A program made the position numbers and the translations under genes. A stretch of DNA of 64,000 nt, taken from Labrenzia sp. 011 (GTDB taxonomy: Bacteria > Pseudomonadota > Alphaproteobacteria > Rhizobiales > Stappiaceae). Under the pieces are notes generated by a model. The model worked only from the letters and a program-made list of their open reading frames with translations. It ran no database searches and was not told the DNA's origin. How positions within the stretch are numbered: the stretch's first letter is position 1; every line of letters begins with the position of its first letter. Positions 56,218 to 64,000 of the stretch are shown one piece after another. The stretch lies in NCBI RefSeq assembly GCF_003075075.1, contig NZ_QCYM01000008.1, positions 62,001 through 126,000 on the forward strand, written 5' to 3'.

Positions 56218-56284
56218 AAATGGCTATTCCGCGTGCTGTAACGATTGCAGCGAGAGAGGAGCTCGTCAGAAATTGGGAGGAAAG

Positions 56285-57832
56285 GTGAAAGATATCACCT
56301 GCAAATTACACGCTCTGGAGAAATCCTTCGGTCGCAACCACGTGCTGCGCGGCATCGATCTGGAATTGCGCGCTGGCGAGGTCACGGCCCTGATGGGAGC
56401 GAATGGCGCTGGCAAGTCGACGCTGGTCAAGATCCTGTGCGGTTACCATTTCGCGGATTCGGGCCAAATGGAGCTGGGCGGGGCGTCCTATGCGCCGGCC
56501 GATGCGGCCGATGCCATTTCCAAGGGTGTCGTCACGGTGCATCAGTCCATCGACGACGGCGTCATTCCCGATCTCGACGTTGCCACCAACCTGACCCTGG
56601 ACCGGCTGACGGAGCCGGGAGTCGGCCTGTTCGTCAACGACCGCAAGCTCCGCCGCCAGGCCCGCGCCGTGGCCGAAAGCATGGGGCTGACGATGGATGT
56701 GCGCACCCGCGTCGCCGATCTCGACGTCGCCGACCGGCAGATGATCGCGATTGCCCGGGCGATGGCGAGATCGCCGAAGCTCCTGATCCTCGACGAACCG
56801 ACATCGTCCCTGTCCGCGTCCGAGGCGGACCGTCTGTTCAACCTGATCGACAGGCTCCGGGCCGACGGCGTCGCCATCCTGTATATTTCCCACCGCATGT
56901 CCGACATCCGCCGGGTGGCGGACCGGATCGTCTCCATGCGTGACGGCGCCATTTCGGGCGTCTTCGACACGGAGCCGCTTGACTATGTCGGCGCGGTCAA
57001 TGCCATGCTCGGTCATCAGATGACCGAGGTTGACATCGATCCGGTGGCGGGGGGCGCAGCCGTTCTGGATGTGCGGGAGCTGCGGTTGTTCGAGGGCAAT
57101 CCGCCCATCAATTTCACGGCCAGGGAAGGCGAGGTCATCGCGTTCACCGGCCTTCTGGGCAGCGGTACCACTGAGCTTGCCGAGGTTCTTTTCGGCCTTG
57201 CCGAACCGGCGGAGGGGACACTTCTTCTCGACGGCAAGGCCTATCACCCGTCAAATGCTTCGGAAGCGGTTGCCAGCGGCGTGTTCATGTCGCCCAAGGA
57301 CCGCAGCGACAATGCGGTGATCGCCGATTTCGACATCGCCGACAACATGACCCTGCCGTTCCTGAAGGCCTTCAGCCGGTTCTCCTTCCTGAGCGAACGT
57401 GCTCAGCGCCGGGCCAGCGCCAGCATGATCGACAAGATCGGCGTCAAGTGCCAGAGCGAGCGGGACGGCATCGGCACACTCTCGGGCGGCAATCAGCAGA
57501 AGGTCATGATCGGCCGCTGGCTGCTCGAAGAATCCCGCGTGCTTCTGCTCGACGAACCCTTCCAGGGCGTGGACATCGGCGCCCGGCGGGACATCGGGCA
57601 TTATATCCGCCAGACCGCAGCCGGCCGTGCGACGCTGGTTTTCGTCGCGGAAATCGACGAGGCCCTTGAAATCGCGGACCGCATCATCGTTCTCAATGAG
57701 GCGATGATCGCCGGTGAATACGTCAACAGGAACGTGGACCTGAACCATCTGGTCGCGGCCGTATCCGGCCCGGCCAGGCCGCAGGCTTCCGACCAACCGC
57801 TTCCCCCGTCCCCAAACCAGGCAATGGCATGA
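56285..57832 (+). CDS. Ribose-type ABC importer, double ATPase
   Basis: A 515-residue protein with two ABC cassettes as in RbsA. The first has Walker A GANGAGKST and Walker B LLILDEPTSSLSASE. The second has GLLGSGTTEL in place of Walker A (degenerate, usual for this family), the signature LSGGNQQK and VLLLDEPFQGVD. It energises uptake of a carbohydrate across the inner membrane. The start is GTG 56285 with GGAGG four bases upstream; the open frame continues upstream into the mtnK promoter region, which is rejected. It overlaps the permease by four bases. Confidence 0.92.
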   Translation: MKDITCKLHALEKSFGRNHVLRGIDLELRAGEVTALMGANGAGKSTLVKILCGYHFADSGQMELGGASYAPADAADAISKGVVTVHQSIDDGVIPDLDVATNLTLDRLTEPGVGLFVNDRKLRRQARAVAESMGLTMDVRTRVADLDVADRQMIAIARAMARSPKLLILDEPTSSLSASEADRLFNLIDRLRADGVAILYISHRMSDIRRVADRIVSMRDGAISGVFDTEPLDYVGAVNAMLGHQMTEVDIDPVAGGAAVLDVRELRLFEGNPPINFTAREGEVIAFTGLLGSGTTELAEVLFGLAEPAEGTLLLDGKAYHPSNASEAVASGVFMSPKDRSDNAVIADFDIADNMTLPFLKAFSRFSFLSERAQRRASASMIDKIGVKCQSERDGIGTLSGGNQQKVMIGRWLLEESRVLLLDEPFQGVDIGARRDIGHYIRQTAAGRATLVFVAEIDEALEIADRIIVLNEAMIAGEYVNRNVDLNHLVAAVSGPARPQASDQPLPPSPNQAMA

Positions 57833-58857
57833 CTTCAAACGACACATCCAGGACTGCACTCGAGCTCGCCATCCGCTACGGCTTCATCGTGCTGCTGTGC
57901 GGACTTGCTGTTTTCTTCAGCATCTACGCCAGCGGCTTTGCCAGCGCCCGGTCGGCGGTGTTCGTTTTCCAGTCGGTGGCCATCACCGGCATTCTGGCTC
58001 TTGGCGTGACCTGCACGCTGGTCGTCGGCGGCTTCGATCTGTCGATCGGCTCGGTGGCAACCTCCGCGCTCATGCTGTCCGCCTATACCATGGTGATCCT
58101 GGAACAATCGGCGTTCGTGGCCGTCGTCGTGTGCCTTGCCATGGGAGCCCTGGTGGGGCTGATCAACGGGCTGCTGATCGTCAAGATGCGCGTTCCCGAC
58201 CTTCTGGCGACCCTGGGGATGATGTTCCTTCTGATCGGCCTGCAACGCATTCCGACCCAGGGCAATTCCATCGCCACCGGCATGAACCTGCCGGACGGCT
58301 CGGTGGCCGAAGGCACCTTTTCCGCTGCCTTCCTGTGGCTGGGACGGCATCGTTTCGATCTCTTTCTCGACCGGCTGCTGCCGGTTCCGGTGGTCGTCTT
58401 CCTGCTGATCGCGCTGATCATCTGGCTGTTTCTCGGCTACACCCGCCATGGTCGGCTGATGTATGCCATCGGGTCCAATGAGCGGGCCGCCGGCCTGGTC
58501 GGCACCAATGTGCACCGCTACAAGATCGTCGCCTACATGATTTCCGGCATGCTCGCCTCGGTCGGCGGCATCCTGCTTGCCGCACGGCTCGGCCGCGGCG
58601 ACATCGCGTCGGGCAACAACCTTCTGCTCGACAGTGTGGCCGCCGCCCTGATCGGTTTCGCGGTTCTGGGCGCTGCCCGTCCGAACGCCTTCGGGACGGC
58701 GGCAGGGGCCCTTTTCGTCGGCATTCTTCTCCAGGGGCTCACCATGATGAATGCCCCTTATTACATGCAGGACTTCGTCAAGGGCGCCGTGCTTGTCGCC
58801 GCCCTTGTCTTTACGTTCTACCTGTCCTCGCGACGCGGCGGCAGGAGAACAGCGTGA
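57829..58857 (+). CDS. Ribose-type ABC importer permease
   Basis: A 342-residue permease with about eight to ten membrane segments (RbsC/BPD_transp_2 family). The family segments are ALGVTCTLVVGGFDLSIGSVATSALM near residue 65, GALVGLINGLLIVKMRVPDLLATLGMMFLLIGLQR and YAIGSNERAAGLVGTNVHRYKIVAYMISGMLASVGGILLAARLG. It forms the dimeric channel for the sugar. The gene overlaps the ATPase gene (ATGA) and is followed 39 bases later by the binding protein. Confidence 0.92.
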   Translation: MTSNDTSRTALELAIRYGFIVLLCGLAVFFSIYASGFASARSAVFVFQSVAITGILALGVTCTLVVGGFDLSIGSVATSALMLSAYTMVILEQSAFVAVVVCLAMGALVGLINGLLIVKMRVPDLLATLGMMFLLIGLQRIPTQGNSIATGMNLPDGSVAEGTFSAAFLWLGRHRFDLFLDRLLPVPVVVFLLIALIIWLFLGYTRHGRLMYAIGSNERAAGLVGTNVHRYKIVAYMISGMLASVGGILLAARLGRGDIASGNNLLLDSVAAALIGFAVLGAARPNAFGTAAGALFVGILLQGLTMMNAPYYMQDFVKGAVLVAALVFTFYLSSRRGGRRTA

Positions 58858-58896
58858 CGCCGGCAAGGCGCCCGTTCGAAAATGGGAGGATACACA

Positions 58897-59940
58897 ATGT
58901 TGAGACGTGAATTCATGAAGCTCGCGGTTGCCGCCGGGCTGGGACTGTCCGGAATCGGCGGCGCATACGCCGCCGACATGCCGGCCCCGTTCGACAAGCC
59001 CGAGGATGTGAAGATCGCGCTGGTGCGCTACCTGTCCACCGGTGACTTCTTCCAGTCGTATCTTTCAGGCGTCGAAAAACAGGCCGAGGCGCTCGGCGTG
59101 GATCTGCGCGTGCTGGACAGCCGCCAGGATGCCGCCCTGCAGGCCGATATGGTCGATCAGGCGATTGCACTCGGCGTTGACGGTATCATCATCCAGCACG
59201 GGCTGACGGAATCCATGAAACCCGCCGCCCAGCGTGCGGTCGAGGCCGGTATCAAGGTGGTGGCCTTCGACGTCAACGTTGAAAACGATGCCATCCCCCA
59301 GGTCGAGCAGTCCGATTATCTTCTCGGCAAGCTGGCTCTGGAACAGGCCATCAAGGACAATGGCGACAGCTTCACCGCGGGCTATGTCTATGTGCCCGGC
59401 ATTGCGCCGCTCGACCGGCGCGATGTTGCCTGGAAGGAGGTCAAGGCCGCCAATGTGGGCATCAAGGAAGCGGCCATGTTCGGCACGCTCGACAACCCGA
59501 TCGCCAATTCGGTGGCCAACCAGGCGCGCTCCGTGCTTCAGGCCAATCCGACGATCTCCGTCATCTTTGCTCCGTATGACGAATTCGCCAAGGGCGTGAA
59601 GATCGCCGTCGACGAGGCCGGTCTCAACCAGGACATCAAGATCTACTCGGCCGATGTTTCGACCGCGGATATTTCCGCCATGCGTGAGCCCGACAGCGCC
59701 TGGGCCGCGACGGTCGCGACCAATCCTGCCGTTGTCGGCGAAGTGAGCGTGCGTACGCTTGCGCTGATGCTTGCCGGTGAAAACCCGGGCAAGCAGGTGA
59801 TCGTCCCGCCGACCCTGATCACCCAGGACTTCCTGAACGAACAGGACGTGAAGAACATGGCGGATCTGGGGGCGAAGATGCCGCAGTTCCAGCATGCGGA
59901 TGTCTCCACCGCCGAATGGATCCCGTTGCCCAAGCGGTAA
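58897..59940 (+). CDS. Ribose-type ABC importer, periplasmic binding protein
   Basis: A 347-residue type I periplasmic binding protein. The N-terminus LRREFMKLAVAAGLGLSGIGGAYAADM is an export signal with a twin-Arg-like pair, cleaved after AYA. The mature part has the RbsB-like fold: KIALVRYLSTGDFFQSYLSGVEKQAEALGVDLRVLDSRQD, IIIQHGL and KVVAFDVNVEND. It is last in the importer operon; the ligand would be a 5-substituted 5-deoxyribose by context. GGGAGGA precedes ATG 58897. A terminator follows at 59987. Confidence 0.92.
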   Translation: MLRREFMKLAVAAGLGLSGIGGAYAADMPAPFDKPEDVKIALVRYLSTGDFFQSYLSGVEKQAEALGVDLRVLDSRQDAALQADMVDQAIALGVDGIIIQHGLTESMKPAAQRAVEAGIKVVAFDVNVENDAIPQVEQSDYLLGKLALEQAIKDNGDSFTAGYVYVPGIAPLDRRDVAWKEVKAANVGIKEAAMFGTLDNPIANSVANQARSVLQANPTISVIFAPYDEFAKGVKIAVDEAGLNQDIKIYSADVSTADISAMREPDSAWAATVATNPAVVGEVSVRTLALMLAGENPGKQVIVPPTLITQDFLNEQDVKNMADLGAKMPQFQHADVSTAEWIPLPKR

Positions 59941-59986
59941 GTCTCCGCCCGCAATGGCGGTGCCGGAAGAGATGCAAGCCTTCGAG

Positions 59987-60011
59987 AACCCGGCAGTCAT
60001 GCCGGGTTTTT
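59987..60011 (+). terminator. Intrinsic terminator after the importer operon
   Basis: AACCCGGCA / TGCCGGGTT stem of 9 bp with a GTCA loop and a T run (TTTTT at 60007-60011). Confidence 0.92.
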
Positions 60012-60106
60012 CGCTTCAAGGGGCATGAAAAGAAGAGAGGTGACGGACTGTCTTCAAATTCTCTGCGATGCGGGTCTTTAAATACGGCATTGCCGATGTT
60101 AAATCC

Positions 60107-60121
60107 TGATAAATACAGTCA
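60107..60121. promoter_or_regulatory. Iron-responsive box-like site (TGA-N9-TCA)
   Basis: TGATAAATACAGTCA matches the TGA-N9-TCA form described for RirA iron-responsive operators of alphaproteobacteria. It lies 19 bases before the TTG start of a siderophore-interacting protein gene, where a repressor would be expected. The motif is short, so chance is possible. Confidence 0.5.
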
Positions 60122-60139
60122 TCTTTAAGGGGTGCTTCA

Positions 60140-60949
60140 TTGGCCAGCCGTCCGAAACGTCGTCCCCGGTTCCTCACGGTCCGGCGCGCAAGCTATCTCA
60201 GCCCGCACATGATCCGCGTCACTTTTGCCGGGCCTGAACTGGAAGGTTTTCCGGAAGGGCATGAAGGAGCGAACTGCAAGCTGGTGCTGCCGCGCGAGGG
60301 CGAAAGCCGCGAAGCGTTCGAGGCATGGTTTGCGCCGGACGGTCCCGAGGAAAGGGTTCATGCGGTGCGTACCTACACCATACGCGCCTTCCGGCCCGAG
60401 AGCCTGGAACTGGACATCGATTTTGTCGCCCATGGCGAGGAGGGGCCTGCCACGTGCTGGGCGCAGCGCGCTCAGGAAGGCTCGTTTCTCGGTCTGCTGG
60501 GGCCGGGCCCCGCGAAGATCACTGATTTCTATGCGGACTGGTATCTGGTGGCGGCCGATCTCTCGGCCCTGCCGATTGCCGAGGCGACGCTTGAGGCGAT
60601 GCCCGCGGACGCGCATGGTGTTGCCGTCTTCGAGGTGCCTTCCACGGAAGATATCCGCAGCATAACCGCGCCAAAGGGCATCGAGGTCAACTGGCTGGTC
60701 CACGAGGATGTCCATACACCGTCGAGCGCCCAGGTGGAGCTGATCCGCGCGCTGGAGTGGCCGTCCGGGACCGTCCAGACCTGTATCGCCGGTGAAAGTT
60801 CGGTCATCCGCTCATTGCGCGACTACCTGCACAATGAGCGCAGCGTGCCGAAGAAGGACACCTATATTTCCGGCTACTGGAAGATCGGACTGGTCGAGGA
60901 CCAGCACCAGCAGATGAAACGCGCGGAAGCGGCGGCGGTTCAGGCCTAG
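60140..60949 (+). CDS. Siderophore-interacting protein (ferric-siderophore reductase family)
   Basis: A 269-residue ViuB/SIP-family flavoprotein. The FAD-binding domain has MIRVTFAGPELEGFPEG and the family motif VRTYTIRAFRP, where RxYTxR binds FAD. The C-terminal NAD(P)H domain contains WYLVAADLSALPIAEATLEAMP and TCIAGESSVIRSLRDYLHNE. It releases iron from imported ferric siderophores by reduction in the cytoplasm. The start is TTG 60140 with AAGGGG seven bases upstream. Regulation by iron is suggested by the box at 60107-60121. No siderophore receptor is nearby. Confidence 0.92.
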   Translation: MASRPKRRPRFLTVRRASYLSPHMIRVTFAGPELEGFPEGHEGANCKLVLPREGESREAFEAWFAPDGPEERVHAVRTYTIRAFRPESLELDIDFVAHGEEGPATCWAQRAQEGSFLGLLGPGPAKITDFYADWYLVAADLSALPIAEATLEAMPADAHGVAVFEVPSTEDIRSITAPKGIEVNWLVHEDVHTPSSAQVELIRALEWPSGTVQTCIAGESSVIRSLRDYLHNERSVPKKDTYISGYWKIGLVEDQHQQMKRAEAAAVQA

Positions 60950-60973
60950 GTTGGGAGCCGGTCGCCCTTGCTG

Positions 60974-61528
60974 CTATTGCGGTCCCGGGCGCATGGCGGT
61001 CCGGAATGCCTCGAGCGCAGCAGTGATTGCCGATCTGTGGCCGGGGTGGGTGCAGATCGTCTCCATGTCCAGCGTGTTGGTGGTCAGCCCCAGATTGAAC
61101 CCGGCTTCCGGAACGATCCGGGCAGCCATCGTCCCGAGAACCTCCTCAAGCTGCGCCGGTGCGAAAGCATGACGGGCGCTCACATGGGCCAGGGCAACGG
61201 GCTTGCCGGGAAAGCGCGGGCAGCCGACCATCCAGTCCAGGGCGTTTTTGAAGCTCCCCGGCAGGCTGTGCATGTATTCGGGAACCGCGAACACAAGACC
61301 GTCCGCCGCAGCAACCTGATCGCGCAGCTCCCGCGCCCTTGGCGGGAGCAGGGCGTCATGATCCAGATCCGGGGCGAAATGGGGAAGCGACGCGATGCCT
61401 TCATATGCGTGCACGGAGATACCTTCCGGTGCAAGCCGTTCGACGGCGCGCAGAAGTGCCCGGTTGGAGGAGGCGGCCCGCAGGCTGCCGCAAAATGTGA
61501 GAATCTGAAAAGTCATGGCACCGGTCAT
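60974..61528 (-). CDS. NAD(P)H-dependent FMN reductase
   Basis: A 184-residue flavodoxin-like reductase of the chromate reductase/ArsH-like group. It has the FMN phosphate loop GSLRAASSNRALLRAV and the second loop VPEYMHSLPGSFKNALDW, matching the family motif PEYxxSxPGxLKNAxDW. Substrates include quinones and chromate; the physiological one is unknown. ATG 61528 has AGGAG only one base upstream, and ATG 61516 has it 13 bases upstream, so the start is uncertain. It converges with the siderophore reductase gene. Confidence 0.9.
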   Translation of the reverse strand: MTGAMTFQILTFCGSLRAASSNRALLRAVERLAPEGISVHAYEGIASLPHFAPDLDHDALLPPRARELRDQVAAADGLVFAVPEYMHSLPGSFKNALDWMVGCPRFPGKPVALAHVSARHAFAPAQLEEVLGTMAARIVPEAGFNLGLTTNTLDMETICTHPGHRSAITAALEAFRTAMRPGPQ

Positions 61529-61588
61529 GCTCCTGAAACGAGGTAGCCTACCGGATTCGTCGTTGCCTGTGCGCCTTCAGATCCAGGG

Positions 61589-62338
61589 TCAGAGTTCGCC
61601 CATGGACTTGCGGAACCGGTTGACGCTTTCGGCGAAGCCGTGAATCAGTGCGTCGGCGGTGAAGCCGTGGCCGATGGACATTTCCCGGATGAACGGCGCG
61701 CGGGCGAGCAGGGCCGGGATGTTGTCCACCGTCAGGTCATGTCCGGCGTTGACGCCAAGGTCGCAGGCGCGGGCGGCTTCCGCCGTGGCGACAACCTTGT
61801 CGAGTTCCTTCGCCGCCCCGGCCGGATCGTCGTAACAGGCGCCATAGGGACCGGTGTAGATCTCGATCCGTTCCGCTCCCAGGCGGGCTGCGTGTTCGGC
61901 TGCATTCGGATCCGGGTCGCAGAACAGCGACACGGTGACAGCCCATTCCTTCGCCGCGGCCATGGCAGTCTCGAGCGCACCGGTGTCCCGGGCGAAATTC
62001 CAGCCGTGGTCGGATGTGGACTGCTCCGGATCGTCCGGCACGAACAGAACCTGCTCCGGCCGGGCTTCCTCCACGAGTTTGAGGAAATCCGGCGCCGGAT
62101 AGCCCTCCAGGCACAATTCCTTGTGGGGAAAGCGGTCCTCGATCAGTTCCGCCAGATCGAAGACATCGGATCTGCGGATGTGCCGCTCGTCCGGGCGGGG
62201 ATGCACGGTAATGCCTTTCGCGCCGGCTTCCATGGCGATCGCCGCAAGTCCGGTGACGCTGGGCCAGGGCAGGTCGCGGCGGTTGCGCAACATGGCGACG
62301 GCATTGACGTTGACGGAGAGGCGGGAAACGACAGACAT
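61589..62338 (-). CDS. pdxJ: Pyridoxine 5'-phosphate synthase
   Basis: A 249-residue TIM-barrel enzyme that condenses 1-deoxyxylulose 5-phosphate with 3-amino-2-oxopropyl phosphate in vitamin B6 synthesis. Family motifs are RLSVNVNAVAMLRNRRD, GITVHPRPDERHI, LCLEGYPAPDFL, RIEIYTGPYG, LGVNAGHDLT and EMSIGHGFTADALIHG. Its promoter at 62399-62426 is strong and carries an 18-bp palindrome just upstream, suggesting an activator or another regulator. No other B6 gene is adjacent. Confidence 0.94.
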   Translation of the reverse strand: MSVVSRLSVNVNAVAMLRNRRDLPWPSVTGLAAIAMEAGAKGITVHPRPDERHIRRSDVFDLAELIEDRFPHKELCLEGYPAPDFLKLVEEARPEQVLFVPDDPEQSTSDHGWNFARDTGALETAMAAAKEWAVTVSLFCDPDPNAAEHAARLGAERIEIYTGPYGACYDDPAGAAKELDKVVATAEAARACDLGVNAGHDLTVDNIPALLARAPFIREMSIGHGFTADALIHGFAESVNRFRKSMGEL

Positions 62339-62398
62339 TGTTAAAATTCCGGATGAAGCGTTTACCAGTCTGCTTTAGGCATCTGGACCATTCCCGCA

Positions 62399-62451
62399 AG
62401 AATATTTTCAAAGCCATTGATGTCAAACGGGGAATTGTCCCTAGGGACAAT
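62399..62451 (-). promoter_or_regulatory. pdxJ promoter with upstream 18-bp palindrome
   Basis: A consensus -35 TTGACA (62421-62426) and -10-like TATTCT (62399-62404) are 16 bases apart on the minus strand. ATTGTCCCTAGGGACAAT (62434-62451) is a perfect palindrome starting 7 bases upstream of the -35, a position typical for an activator. Its 10-bp core TCCCTAGGGA also occurs at 2079-2088. Confidence 0.75.
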
Positions 62452-62508
62452 GTTTTCCGGCCGGTTCAATCCCCTGGCTGGTGCCGGCGGGAGGCGCGAT
62501 GCGCAGGG

Positions 62509-63444
62509 TCATCCGATCCGCTGTCTGGCCAGCCATTGCGTCGGTGTCATGCCCAGTTCGCCGCGAAAGGCCTTGCGCAGCGAGGGGGCATCGGGAAAGC
62601 CGCTGCCGGCTGCGATGCGCTCAAGTCCCTTCTCGCCGCGCAGCAGCATGTCCTGCGCGCGGGCGATGCGGGCGCGGCGCAGCCAGTCGCCCAGACTGCC
62701 GCCTGTGCGTGCGCGGATATGCCTGCTCAGGCTGCGACGGCTGACCCCGACCCTGGCGGCTAGTTGGTCAAGAGTGGGGCTTTGAACCGGGTTCGCCCAT
62801 AGGTCTTCGAGCATTTCGGCAACCCGGCGCTCCGCCGAAGAGGCGGGGGCGGGCCGCTCGATCAACTGCGGTTGCTCGCCGCCCCTTTGCGGTGCGACGA
62901 CCAGATGGCGGGCAACGCGGTTGGCCTCTGCGAGGCCGGAGAGGCGGGCCAGCAGATGCAGGCAGCAATCCAGCCCGGCGGCGATTCCCGCCGAGGTGAC
63001 CACCTGGCCGTCGTCGACATAGATCGCCTTCGCATCGATCCGGACGGCCGGATAGCGGGCGCCGAGCTCCGCGACCCGCGCCCAGTGGGTCGTTGCGCGC
63101 CGGCCGTCGAGAAGTCCGGCCTCCGCGAGACCGAAGGCGCCGAGGCACAGGCCCGCGACCAGGGCATCGCGCTCATGGGCGGCGCGCAGCTGGTGCACGA
63201 TGGCGGGGGAAACCGGCTCGCTGGCATCCCGCCACCCGGGCAGTATGACAAGATCCGCGTGACCGGCCGCGTCGAGCAAATGGGTGGTCTCGATGACGAG
63301 GCCGCCCGAGGCCGAAATCCGGTTGCTCTCCCCGCACACCACCACATCGTGGCCGCTGGCGAGGAAGGGCTCGCCGAAAACCGCGAGCGGCGTCGAGAGC
63401 ATGAAGGGGCTTATGCCCTGATAGGCGATGATCGCGATGCGCAT
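62509..63444 (-). CDS. GlxA family AraC-type transcriptional regulator
   Basis: A 311-residue regulator. The N-terminal DJ-1/PfpI-like domain (1-180) contains AGLCLGAFGLAEAGLLDGRRATTHW, with Cys in the elbow position. The C-terminal AraC HTH (about 215-311) includes LDQLAARVGVSRRSLSRHIRARTGGSLGDWLRRARIARAQDMLLRGEKGLERIAAGSGFPDAPSLRKAFRGELGMTPTQWLARQR. Regulators of this type often sit beside the genes they control. Here the divergent isochorismatase-like gene begins 90 bases away and is the likely target. Confidence 0.9.
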   Translation of the reverse strand: MRIAIIAYQGISPFMLSTPLAVFGEPFLASGHDVVVCGESNRISASGGLVIETTHLLDAAGHADLVILPGWRDASEPVSPAIVHQLRAAHERDALVAGLCLGAFGLAEAGLLDGRRATTHWARVAELGARYPAVRIDAKAIYVDDGQVVTSAGIAAGLDCCLHLLARLSGLAEANRVARHLVVAPQRGGEQPQLIERPAPASSAERRVAEMLEDLWANPVQSPTLDQLAARVGVSRRSLSRHIRARTGGSLGDWLRRARIARAQDMLLRGEKGLERIAAGSGFPDAPSLRKAFRGELGMTPTQWLARQRIG

Positions 63445-63534
63445 TGGCCCGAATTACCCTGAACATGTCCTTCGGGCCACTGAAATATCCCGGATCGAGG
63501 CGATAGACGGAAGATACAGCAAAGGAGTAACCCG

Positions 63535-64000
63535 ATGAGCCGTGCCCTTCTCGTGATCGACATCCAGAATGACTATTTTGCCGGTGGCGTCCTGCCGCTG
63601 CATCAGGCCGAGGACGTGGAGGCGCGCGTCGTCGCGGCCATCGGCGAAGCGCGGCAGGCCGGCGAGCGCGTCATTCTGGTGAGGCATGTCTCCACGGCGC
63701 CGGCGGGTCTGTTCGCCGCGGGCGGCAGCGGCAATGCCATTCGGCCCGCCGTCCTGGCCGCGGCCGGGGAGGTGCCCATTGTGGTCAAGCAGGTGGCCGA
63801 TGCCTTTCAGGACACGGATCTTTCCGCCCATCTGGAAGGGGTAACGGAGTTGCTGGTCTGCGGAATGATGACCCAGAACTGCGTGGTGTTCACGGCCATG
63901 TCGCGGGCGGCGGACCCCTTCGATGTCACGGTCATCGGCGATCTGTGTGCCGCTCCCACGGAGATGGTGCACAAGATTGCCCTGAATGCGCTCGGCTCGA
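63535..64000 (+). CDS. Isochorismatase family cysteine hydrolase (3' end outside window)
   Basis: 155 codons are visible and the frame is open to the window edge. The catalytic triad is readable: Asp in LLVIDIQNDYFAGG, Lys in VVKQVADAFQDTDL and Cys in CGMMTQNCVVFTAM with the adjacent cis-peptide. The length and pattern fit small cysteine hydrolases such as nicotinamidase or N-carbamoylsarcosine-type amidases. AAAGGAG precedes ATG 63535 by about seven bases. It diverges from the GlxA-type regulator and is probably regulated by it; the substrate is unknown. Confidence 0.88.
   Translation, partial: MSRALLVIDIQNDYFAGGVLPLHQAEDVEARVVAAIGEARQAGERVILVRHVSTAPAGLFAAGGSGNAIRPAVLAAAGEVPIVVKQVADAFQDTDLSAHLEGVTELLVCGMMTQNCVVFTAMSRAADPFDVTVIGDLCAAPTEMVHKIALNALGS

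Overview
The window is chromosomal DNA from an alphaproteobacterium. The evidence is the high GC content, a split (circularly permuted) tmRNA gene, the ssrA/sspB/thyA/folA/hflKC/degP block, a three-gene opgG-opgI-opgH glucan locus, and small alphaproteobacterial families (DUF1127-like, DUF4169, RHH, DUF2065). The protein sequences feel most like the Hyphomicrobiales, perhaps Stappiaceae (Roseibium/Labrenzia type), but that placement is inference. Housekeeping genes (thyA, folA, ilvC, leuA, gatC, gatA, miaA, prmA, serB, pdxJ, ssrA) argue for chromosome. I see no prophage, insertion sequence, rRNA, tRNA or CRISPR array.

Layout. 1-9,131: the end of a sensor kinase, prmA, a small DUF1127-like gene, a three-domain aminopeptidase P, a PhyH-type dioxygenase, a ClC chloride transporter, a hotdog thioesterase and a D-lactate dehydrogenase. 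9,280-14,640: a large AsmA protein that appears to use a CTG start, two small genes, sspB and the split tmRNA. 14,797-25,382: thyA, a beta-glucosidase with a LacI-type operator inside its promoter, folA, an ElaA-type GNAT gene, hflK-hflC-DUF2065, degP, serB and miaA (divergent, with overlapping start codons), and a GNAT gene. 25,455-33,278: leuA with a leucine-rich leader peptide, an ArsR-SRPBCC-DUF899 operon, a GST, a PhzF protein, a GNAT-Nudix fusion and a pirin.

33,510-42,995: an ABC exporter operon with a GNAT gene between its ATPase and permease, a lipoprotein-type D,D-carboxypeptidase, ilvC, a TetR gene, a LysR gene divergent from a GBBH-like dioxygenase/class II aldolase pair, a DJ-1/PfpI gene and an RHH gene. 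43,008-52,008: the opgGIH locus, an LhgO-like oxidoreductase, gatC-GNAT-gatA, a TetR gene with a clear operator, and an exported YHS protein.

52,121-59,940 is the most interesting region. A SorC-type regulator, a methylthioribose-kinase-like gene, an MtnA-like isomerase and a class II aldolase with its catalytic residues face a complete ribose-type ABC importer. The two units share a palindrome that overlaps both predicted -35 boxes. Together they would import a 5-substituted 5-deoxyribose (methylthioribose or 5-deoxyribose), phosphorylate it, isomerise it and split it to dihydroxyacetone phosphate plus an aldehyde. The window ends with a siderophore-interacting reductase preceded by an iron-box-like site, an FMN reductase, pdxJ with a strong promoter and an upstream 18-bp palindrome, a GlxA-type AraC regulator and a truncated isochorismatase-family hydrolase.

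Recurring themes are tightly overlapped operons (many ATGA stop/start overlaps) and GNAT acetyltransferase genes. There are five GNAT loci, two of them lodged inside otherwise standard gene pairs and one fused to a Nudix domain.
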